Source: Candidatus Bathyarchaeota archaeon (GTDB lineage: Archaea > Thermoproteota > Bathyarchaeia > Bathyarchaeales > Bathyarchaeaceae). From it: DNA of 5,076 nt. The stretch is from NCBI GenBank assembly GCA_026014605.1, contig JAOZIC010000060.1, positions 1 to 5,076 on the forward strand, written 5' to 3'. Under the pieces are notes generated by a model. That model made no database searches. It was not told the origin of the DNA and saw nothing but the letters and a program-made list of their open reading frames with translations. A program made the position numbers and the translations under genes. Positions 1-5,076 of the stretch are shown piece by piece (the first letter of the stretch is position 1; every line of letters begins with the position of its first letter).

Positions 1-2699
1 CGCTTCCTTTTTAGATACACGAATACTGTTGCTGCAACGACAACTACTGCTAAAACAGCCACGATAACGTAGACTTGTTCAATAGCAATGGTTGAAGTAG
101 TTACTGCGTCAGTTGTGGTATCAACGATTTGTGTTGTTGCGTCTACTTCGGCGTTGTCTGTTGTTGCTGCGGCAGATTGAGTTCCATAGTCATCGAAACA
201 GTAAAGCTTCCAGTCAGCTGAGCCGACATAAAGTCTACCGTTGTAGATTGCTGGAGAACTCTCTACTTGTCCACCTGTAGTGTACCATGAAACTGGTCTA
301 CCTGTTTCTGCATCCCAACAGGTAATACTGTAACTCTGTGAACCACCGTAAACGTAGGGTGTCATGCCGTAACCACCGTATGCAAGAGATGAGAAGATTT
401 CCCATCCACCCCATGCAGTCCAAATGTTTGTTCCGTCGACAGCGCTACCACAAGCTTCTGTTGGTCCAGCTGGACAGTAAATTCTTGCACCTTCGATTTT
501 CGGGTCTTCGACTACTATAGGGCTTACAGGAGCGTTCTCGCCTAGGATGTTTGGTTGTTCAGCCGCAAATAGTTGCTCGCCAGTGTTTACATCATATCCG
601 GTAAAGAATGCTGTTGTACATCCAGGATACAATACATCATCAACTACGACTGGTGTGCTTGCGCCAGGAAGTGAGAAGGTAAATCTTGCGGTTGGTCTTA
701 GAATAGAGTTTGCAATTGCAAAAGTTTTAGAAAGTGTTCCTGAAGTAGTGAACTTGTAGATTTCATTTGCATCGTTTAGTATGTATACCATGCCGTCTTC
801 GATTGCAGCAGAACCACATATAGGACTACCTGTGTCGTAACTCCATACCAGATTTCCACTCATATCTAGGCACCGGAATACGCCATCAAGAGCACCTACA
901 TAGATTTTGCCATTGTAAACTATTGGACTTGAGCGTGGCTGCCATTGTCCAAGACCATACAAGTATCGGACATATCCGCCTGCATTGTAGCTCCATAATT
1001 CGCTACCATCGTCGAGGTCTAAACAATAGATGTTTCCATCGTCAGGACCGACAATGACTTTGCCATCAGCAATAGCTTGTGTTGAAAACACTCGTGTACC
1101 AATATCGAACTTCCAGTTCAGTGTGCCTGCATAGGGGTCAAGACAGTAAACGTTTCCGTCTTGTGAGCCTACTACTAGTTTGTCGTCAGCAATTACAGGA
1201 GATGAAGTTATAGCTGCACCTGTTTCGTATGTCCAAACTGGTCCTTTACTTAGATCCACTGGGCCAGAACAAACTGACATTCCTGGATCTTCAACGTTTC
1301 CACGCCACATTGACCAGTCTGCTGCGTTTGTTGTGCTAAAGCAGTAGTAAACATCGGGGTTTCCGTTTCCGTCCACGACATACAGGTTACCGTATGCAAG
1401 GGCGGGTTGACCAAAGCTTACGCCTTCGATTGACCAGAGTTTGTCGCCAGTATAGGCGTCAAAACATGCGAATTGTTGGGGTAAAGGTGTTCTTCCGGTT
1501 GTTGTTGAGCCGTCACTTTGCTCTACGAAAACTTTTCCGTCACCTAACACTATTTGGTGGTAACCAATGTAGTGGTCGTCACGTACTTTCCAGAGCAAAT
1601 CTCCGTTGTTAGTGTCCCAACATCCAATAAAGCCGTCAGTGCCTGCTCCCAAGTTGTGCCAGTATGTTCTACCATCAGCTGCGGCGCCGTTCCAAACCAT
1701 AAAGCCACGGTATATGGCTCCTGTTTCTTCTCCGGTCCACAAGTGTTGGCCAGTTTCTGCGTCGTATGCATCAAGGTACATTCCTGCACAACCAGTTATC
1801 AGCTTACCATCATAGTAAACACCTGCATAACCTTTGTAGTCGTGTGTTGGAGTTTCCCAAAGTAGGGTTCCCTCAGTTGCGTCTATTGCATAAACTGCAA
1901 AGCCACTGTAGGAGCCCATGAAAACTTTTCCGTCACCGTAACATAGCATGGGGTCGCCTGCTACGTCCATTGGATAGCGCCAGACTTCTGGGAATGGTTG
2001 ATCTGGGTTGGATATGTCCCAAGCACTCAATGAGTCGTGCTGGTCACCTTCTGGTCGCCATGGACCAAACAATAGTTTCAGGTCTTCAGCTATCACCAAA
2101 CGGTGGTAAGCTGCACCTGGGTCTATTGGTGCTTCCCACAGAAAGTCACCGTTGTTTGCGTCAAAACATGCCATACCGTTTGGACCAGATGTAAAGACTG
2201 CAACGTGATCTTCATCGATCATGAATGGTGCTTGTGATGAGAAGAATCCTGTGCTGAACCCTCCTGTGCTTTGGGTCAGTTCTGTTTCAAGGGCTGTCCA
2301 ATAGCATTCTCCTGTGAATGCGTCAAGACAGTTTAGTGCATCGATTGCGTTGGGGCCCCATTTTGATCGAGTGAACACCTTGCCGTCAAAGGCTACGGTA
2401 TATCCTCCGTATGGTTCACCTATTTCGGGGCACGCTACATCTGAACGCCACAGAACGTTAGGACGGCCTGGAGTTGGGCCTTCAGTGTAAGCTGTTCTTT
2501 CACCGTTACCTGCTAGGGGGGCGTGCCATTCGTATTGTAGTAAACTTGCTTGACTTTGACTGGCACTTACTGGAGTTAATTCAGTTTCAGAGCTTGCATA
2601 TGCGGGTAATGTTGCGGGTATCAAAATGATTAGTATTGTTATTAATAGGGTTGTTGCGAGTATTCTGGAGATATCTTTTATTTTTTTCAACTTTTTCAC
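1..2699 (-). CDS. Secreted, membrane-anchored double PQQ-like beta-propeller protein (3' end cut by window)
   Basis: I translated this frame by hand: 899 uninterrupted codons from GTG at 2699 to the window edge. An in-frame TAA at 2708-2706 leaves only TTG at 2702 or this GTG as upstream starts. Residues 1-35 form a Sec signal peptide: Lys-rich n-region (MKKLKKIK), hydrophobic core about 13-31, cleavage motif AYA before SS at 36. The body consists of PQQ-like propeller blades of about 40-55 residues, each ending in a C-[LFW]-D-x-x-x-G-x-x-x-W type motif; blade-end tryptophans are at about 84, 134, 188, 240, 281, 321, 370, 422, 489, 529, 569, 619 and 805. A linker at about 842-873 is rich in Thr and Ala. 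A transmembrane helix at about 876-896 is followed by KRK, so little of the C-terminus is missing. The domain should face outward, anchored by its C-terminus. Ligand and role are unknown; adhesion, polymer binding or a scaffold are possible, and cofactor-dependent dehydrogenase activity is not supported. The fold assignment is secure, the function is not. Confidence 0.92.
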   Translation of the reverse strand, partial: MKKLKKIKDISRILATTLLITILIILIPATLPAYASSETELTPVSASQSQASLLQYEWHAPLAGNGERTAYTEGPTPGRPNVLWRSDVACPEIGEPYGGYTVAFDGKVFTRSKWGPNAIDALNCLDAFTGECYWTALETELTQSTGGFSTGFFSSQAPFMIDEDHVAVFTSGPNGMACFDANNGDFLWEAPIDPGAAYHRLVIAEDLKLLFGPWRPEGDQHDSLSAWDISNPDQPFPEVWRYPMDVAGDPMLCYGDGKVFMGSYSGFAVYAIDATEGTLLWETPTHDYKGYAGVYYDGKLITGCAGMYLDAYDAETGQHLWTGEETGAIYRGFMVWNGAAADGRTYWHNLGAGTDGFIGCWDTNNGDLLWKVRDDHYIGYHQIVLGDGKVFVEQSDGSTTTGRTPLPQQFACFDAYTGDKLWSIEGVSFGQPALAYGNLYVVDGNGNPDVYYCFSTTNAADWSMWRGNVEDPGMSVCSGPVDLSKGPVWTYETGAAITSSPVIADDKLVVGSQDGNVYCLDPYAGTLNWKFDIGTRVFSTQAIADGKVIVGPDDGNIYCLDLDDGSELWSYNAGGYVRYLYGLGQWQPRSSPIVYNGKIYVGALDGVFRCLDMSGNLVWSYDTGSPICGSAAIEDGMVYILNDANEIYKFTTSGTLSKTFAIANSILRPTARFTFSLPGASTPVVVDDVLYPGCTTAFFTGYDVNTGEQLFAAEQPNILGENAPVSPIVVEDPKIEGARIYCPAGPTEACGSAVDGTNIWTAWGGWEIFSSLAYGGYGMTPYVYGGSQSYSITCWDAETGRPVSWYTTGGQVESSPAIYNGRLYVGSADWKLYCFDDYGTQSAAATTDNAEVDATTQIVDTTTDAVTTSTIAIEQVYVIVAVLAVVVVAATVFVYLKRK

Positions 2700-2770
2700 C
2701 AATTTTTATTAGCGGTGCCGCCAGTTGCTTTTCTGGTTGCACCCACTATGAAATTTTTTGATGGTATGTA

Positions 2771-2780
2771 TTATATTAAA
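2771..2780 (-). promoter_or_regulatory. Possible TATA box of the propeller gene
   Basis: Read on the minus strand the site is TTTAATATAA, close to the archaeal TATA consensus. Transcription would start near 2750, giving a leader of about 50 bases before the GTG at 2699. No Shine-Dalgarno sequence precedes that GTG. The surroundings are AT-rich, and a second TATA-like stretch (TATTTTAAAT, about 2805-2814) could serve instead. Confidence 0.3.
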
Positions 2781-2871
2781 TTTGGGTGTATGCCAAAAAT
2801 ACAATTTAAAATATGACAAATTTGAACTGTGAGCATTTTTTCAACATGAAAACCAGTTTTTGATATGTTAC

Positions 2872-2884
2872 GATAAAGAAAAAA
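2872..2884 (-). terminator. Possible T-rich archaeal terminator
   Basis: On the minus strand the sequence reads TTTTTTCTTTATC, about 145 bases downstream of the radical SAM stop codon. Archaeal RNA polymerase commonly terminates at T-runs without a hairpin, and this is the strongest T-run on the minus strand in the gap. The distance from the stop is long and no experiment supports it. Confidence 0.25.
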
Positions 2885-2921
2885 TGGATAAATGGAACCA
2901 AAAACTCATTGTGACTGTGCT

Positions 2922-2978
2922 TATGACAATAAATAACAGCCATGACAACCAAATATTTACATGACATAGACGTTATGT
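2922..2978. repeat. Three ATGACA direct repeats at 19-base spacing, with a short inverted repeat
   Basis: The hexamer ATGACA occurs at 2923-2928, 2942-2947 and 2961-2966, exactly 19 bases apart each time, with T or C before each copy. A fourth isolated copy lies at 2813-2818. The third copy overlaps an inverted repeat, ACATA (2964-2968) and TATGT (2974-2978), with a 5-base spacer. The spacing is close to two helical turns and could mark a protein binding site. Chance is a real alternative in AT-rich DNA. Confidence 0.35.
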
Positions 2979-3027
2979 TTACACAGATATTTCGACGGAA
3001 CAAAACGAAGCTTCTCTCAACATTTTC

Positions 3028-3894
3028 TCACAAATTGTTCCTAATCACCCAAGAGCCGTCACAAACACCAGAGTTTAGTTTGAAGCTTTCCCTGCAACAC
3101 CCAAATTTCATGTTACGTTTTTCAGTTAACTCCTTTGCCTTTTTCATCAAATCAAACCTCAAAGCTTCAGGCAAATAGGTAGAACCGCCTATTCGTTCTC
3201 CTTGGTCAAAATAGAGCGGAGATAGTTTTTTGGAAATATCAGGAAATGATTTGCTAAACCGTTTCCAGTTGTCAGGCTTGGTCTTATAGGTAGAACATGT
3301 CAGATGCATAACACCCAAATCGGCAAGCGTTTCCACAAGCTCATACATGTCATCGTTCAAAAACGGGATAACCGGGTCTATTCGTGCAGTTGTTGGAATG
3401 CCTGCTTCAATCAGTGTTTGTATGACCGTAAGTCGTTTAGATGAAACAGGGGCACCTGGCTCTAGTTTGCGGGATAGGTTGTCGTCTTTGGTCAATACGG
3501 TAACTGAAACCACGCTGGGAACTGTTTGCAGGATGTCGATGTCTTTTGTGACTAAATCAGATTTGGTGATTATCTGAAGTTTGCAGTCTGTTTTTGCCAA
3601 CATTTCCAGACATTTTCGGGTTAGACCCATTTTTTGTTCTAGCCGCGGGTATGGGTCTGAAGAGTTTGAGATTGATATCAGTTCGCCTTCTAGTTTTGTT
3701 GCTTCTCGTTCGAGCCGTGAGAGTAGGTTCTTTTTTGGTCTGCAGTTTTGGAAGTTTGGTATATACGAGGAAGCGTAGCAGTACAGGCATCCGTGGTCGC
3801 ACCCAGTGTATGGGTTAAAGGTCAGCTTTGGTGGGCATGTGCAATACTGGGATTTCCATGGGTCAAAAACGGTGAGTAGCAACTTGGTTTCCAT
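3028..3894 (-). CDS. Radical SAM protein, SplB/COG1533 (DNA photolyase-like) family
   Basis: A 288-residue protein from ATG at 3894; TTG at 3897 directly before it is a less likely start, and an in-frame TGA at 3918-3916 bars longer ones. The radical SAM cluster motif Cx3CxxC is clear: TGCDHGCLYCYA with C32, C36 and C39, which would bind a 4Fe-4S cluster and S-adenosylmethionine. Further family signatures follow: SDPYPRLE (about 79-86), TR at about 92-93, ITKSDL (about 109-114), EPGAP with downstream SSKR, and RIDPVIPFLND in the second half. Extra cysteines lie at C18 and C20 before the cluster, and at C266, C267 and C278 in the C-terminal CCRE...CDGSW segment. The length suits the family. 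COG1533 members are often annotated as spore photoproduct lyase-like, but no cysteine occupies the spacing expected for the lyase's hydrogen-donor cysteine, so that activity is unlikely; the substrate is unknown. The gene follows the DUF1512 gene after a gap of about 49 bases. Confidence 0.93.
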   Translation of the reverse strand: METKLLLTVFDPWKSQYCTCPPKLTFNPYTGCDHGCLYCYASSYIPNFQNCRPKKNLLSRLEREATKLEGELISISNSSDPYPRLEQKMGLTRKCLEMLAKTDCKLQIITKSDLVTKDIDILQTVPSVVSVTVLTKDDNLSRKLEPGAPVSSKRLTVIQTLIEAGIPTTARIDPVIPFLNDDMYELVETLADLGVMHLTCSTYKTKPDNWKRFSKSFPDISKKLSPLYFDQGERIGGSTYLPEALRFDLMKKAKELTEKRNMKFGCCRESFKLNSGVCDGSWVIRNNL

Positions 3895-3916
3895 CAACCA
3901 AAATGGGGTTTGGCAT

Positions 3917-3924
3917 CATATATG
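3917..3924 (-). promoter_or_regulatory. TATA-like element, possible leaderless promoter of the radical SAM gene
   Basis: The palindrome CATATATG is centred about 26 bases upstream of the A of the ATG at 3894, the distance between an archaeal TATA box and its transcription start. No Shine-Dalgarno sequence lies before that ATG, which fits translation of a leaderless transcript. The element sits in the gap between the DUF1512 stop and the radical SAM start, so the gene could also be read through from upstream. Confidence 0.45.
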
Positions 3925-3943
3925 TTGGTTGCCTTTCGGTGTA

Positions 3944-5032
3944 TCAGGCGATGCCAATGGTGTTGCCGACGCCAACCACTAGTATTGTGTCGCCTTTTTG
4001 GGTGCGTTCTTGTATGACTGTTTTAAGTTTAGTAATTACATCGTCTGCGGAGTTATGCAACTCTTCGGTCATAGGCGACAAAACTTCTTTTAAAGACTGC
4101 CGAACAATCATGGCGTAAACTGGAATTTTGTGTTTGGTGGCTGCTTCTTCTATTTTGAATTTTTCAACACCAACCCCGCCAATCGCTGCGCCTACGCCTT
4201 CGATAACAAAACCTGATGTTTCGCCTTCCAGTTTCAGGCCTGCGTCCACCATGACGATTAATGAAAGCTTTTTTCCGTATTTTTCGACAAGTTTAGTAAC
4301 TGCATCGCCCGCTTTTCCAACTGTTCCTCCTGGACCTTGGGCTTTTGTTACAATGACTTTGCGGTCTTCGATAGCTAGTTCTGCGGCAATGGTTTCTTTT
4401 GCTATCACTTTTGGTTTGGTGTCTGCAATTAGTTTGGATGCAACAAGTGGACCTATTCCATCGCCGATTGGTTTTCCTTGTTTGAAGGCGTCTATGAATG
4501 CGTAGTATGCTTCGGCTTCTTCCATTATCATGGGCAATGCCATCTGGATTTCTACGGTGCTATACATGGAGCCCGATTTTTTTCCAGCTAAATAGTAGTG
4601 ACGAACGGTGCGGTAAAGGGAATTTAGTTCTCTTGCTGATTCAACCAAGTTTTGCAGGTTTTGGATTTGGGTTTCGTCTGCGTTAGGTGCTAGGAGTTGT
4701 ACTTCGTCTTTGAGTCTGTCGTCGGTGTTGTTAAGCAGGTGTTCATATTTACGGACTATTCCAGAGGGGTCCATGTTGTTTGGTCGAATGGCAAAGAAAC
4801 GTAGCATTTCTTCGATTCGAGGTTTTGGGTTTGCTTCTGGTTTTCCGTATTTGGCAACCGCCGAGACTACTTCGTCTTTGGCTTTATTGCTCATGTTTTG
4901 GAGCACACTAAGTGATTTGGAAATCTTTCCCAAAACTATGTTGACTTGGATTTTTTGGGAGAAAAACGTGAAACCAAAAACGAATACAAGGTAAACAATG
5001 TTCAGAATGTAGCCAACAAGGTTTGTGTCCAT
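3944..5032 (-). CDS. DUF1512 family archaeal membrane-associated protein
   Basis: A 362-residue protein from ATG at 5032, matching the roughly 370-residue length of this archaeal family of unknown function. One transmembrane helix lies near the N-terminus (about residues 5-25, LVGYILNIVYLVFVFGFTFF). It is followed by a Lys/Ser-containing, probably helical segment (about 27-60) and a large soluble domain. Glycine-rich conserved-looking motifs are PIGDGIGP (188-195), GPGGTVGKAG (233-242), a Gly/Val-rich stretch GVGAAIGGVGVEKF, and GVGNTIGIA at the extreme C-terminus (354-362). These suggest a nucleotide- or phosphate-binding fold, but none is a standard P-loop and no catalytic residues can be named. 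The soluble part should be cytoplasmic if the short N-terminus is outside. The start is favoured by a GGAGG sequence 10 bases upstream and by coupling to the preceding gene, although the frame stays open to the window edge. The family assignment is from recall of the sequence pattern, not a search. Confidence 0.9.
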   Translation of the reverse strand: MDTNLVGYILNIVYLVFVFGFTFFSQKIQVNIVLGKISKSLSVLQNMSNKAKDEVVSAVAKYGKPEANPKPRIEEMLRFFAIRPNNMDPSGIVRKYEHLLNNTDDRLKDEVQLLAPNADETQIQNLQNLVESARELNSLYRTVRHYYLAGKKSGSMYSTVEIQMALPMIMEEAEAYYAFIDAFKQGKPIGDGIGPLVASKLIADTKPKVIAKETIAAELAIEDRKVIVTKAQGPGGTVGKAGDAVTKLVEKYGKKLSLIVMVDAGLKLEGETSGFVIEGVGAAIGGVGVEKFKIEEAATKHKIPVYAMIVRQSLKEVLSPMTEELHNSADDVITKLKTVIQERTQKGDTILVVGVGNTIGIA

Positions 5033-5037
5033 AGCAG

Positions 5038-5076
5038 TTAATCCTCCAGTTCTTCTTCGACTTCCACTTCTGAACC
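5038..5076 (-). CDS. C-terminal end of an unidentified upstream gene with acidic tail (partial)
   Basis: Only 12 codons and a TAA stop (5040-5038) are inside the window. They encode GSEVEVEEELED, a highly acidic tail of the sort many archaeal proteins carry. The stop lies 5 bases before the DUF1512 start, and the DUF1512 Shine-Dalgarno sequence falls inside these codons, as expected for adjacent genes in an operon. Too little is present to name a family. The frame choice rests on composition and on this junction; the other two frames also lack stops over so short a stretch. Confidence 0.5.
   Translation of the reverse strand, partial: GSEVEVEEELED
5041..5047 (-). promoter_or_regulatory. Shine-Dalgarno sequence of the DUF1512 gene
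   Basis: GGAGGAT on the minus strand lies within the last codons of the upstream reading frame, with 10 bases between its GGAGG and the ATG at 5032. It supports this ATG over an extended in-frame start and suggests translational coupling to the upstream gene. Confidence 0.7.

Larger units (their letters stand above)
2700..3027. other. AT-rich intergenic region
   Basis: This stretch of 328 bases separates the radical SAM gene stop (3028) from the propeller gene start (2699). It is clearly richer in A and T than the flanking genes. It holds three regularly spaced ATGACA hexamers, a T-run on the minus strand that may terminate the upstream transcript, and TATA-like sequences before the propeller gene. 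The only open frame, 65 codons on the minus strand from TTG at 3003 to 2806, has no ribosome binding site and an AT-driven composition rich in Phe, Ile, Val and Lys, so I do not call it a gene. I see no tRNA or other structured RNA. Confidence 0.7.

Noticed and set aside
1554..1865. A 103-codon plus-strand open frame
   Set aside because: It is wholly antisense to the propeller gene, whose regular codon pattern leaves few stops on the other strand. It has no ribosome binding site, and its Val/Cys/Ser-rich product is typical of a shadow frame.
1..2699. Possible quinoprotein dehydrogenase
   Set aside because: The blades are PQQ-like in fold, but I see no evidence of the catalytic residues or a cytochrome motif (CxxCH) in the translation, and the membrane-anchored architecture fits a surface protein better.
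2712..2750. Short inverted repeats (GCGG/CCGC and CCAG/CTGG) before the propeller gene that might form a leader hairpin
   Set aside because: The stems are only four base pairs, one with a two-base loop, too weak to call a riboswitch or regulatory RNA.
2806..3003. A 65-codon minus-strand frame in the intergenic region
   Set aside because: It needs a TTG start, has no Shine-Dalgarno sequence, and its Phe/Ile/Lys-rich product reflects AT-rich DNA.
4128..4505. A 125-codon plus-strand open frame
   Set aside because: It lies entirely opposite the DUF1512 gene and is rich in Ser, Pro and Ala, as expected from reading that gene backwards.
5033..5076. Extension of the DUF1512 frame upstream to the window edge
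   Set aside because: The frame is open, but it would encode an Arg/Gly/Ser-rich stretch before the transmembrane helix, while the ATG at 5032 has a good GGAGG and the alternative frame ends naturally at TAA.

Overview
The window looks archaeal. The best evidence is an intact member of the archaea-restricted DUF1512 family, supported by a surface-type PQQ-like beta-propeller protein, an archaeal-style TATA element 26 bases upstream of a start codon, and the lack of bacterial-type promoters or hairpin terminators. Base composition is moderate, with one AT-rich gap. Bathyarchaeia or a related TACK lineage is my best guess, from the gene types only; I could not run a taxonomic search.

Every supported gene lies on the minus strand, so transcription runs from right to left. 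At the right edge (5076 to 5038) is the acidic C-terminal tail of an unidentified protein. Five bases later the DUF1512 gene (5032 to 3944) begins, with a Shine-Dalgarno sequence inside the end of the upstream gene, so these two appear translationally coupled. A 47 to 49 base gap follows, then a radical SAM protein of the SplB/COG1533 type (3894 to 3028). It lacks a Shine-Dalgarno sequence but has a TATA-like element placed correctly for a leaderless transcript.

The AT-rich gap 2700 to 3027 separates this cluster from the largest gene. It holds a possible T-rich terminator, three ATGACA hexamers at exactly 19-base spacing, and a possible promoter.

The left half (2699 to beyond base 1) is one continuous reading frame of 899 codons that runs off the window. 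It encodes a secreted, membrane-anchored protein: a Sec signal peptide, two tandem PQQ-like propellers, a Thr/Ala-rich stalk and a C-terminal transmembrane helix. The two halves of the window have no evident functional link: one carries probable cytoplasmic or membrane-associated proteins of unknown role, the other a cell-surface protein. I see no CRISPR array, tRNA, rRNA, insertion sequence or defence system, and I do not claim a new biological system here.
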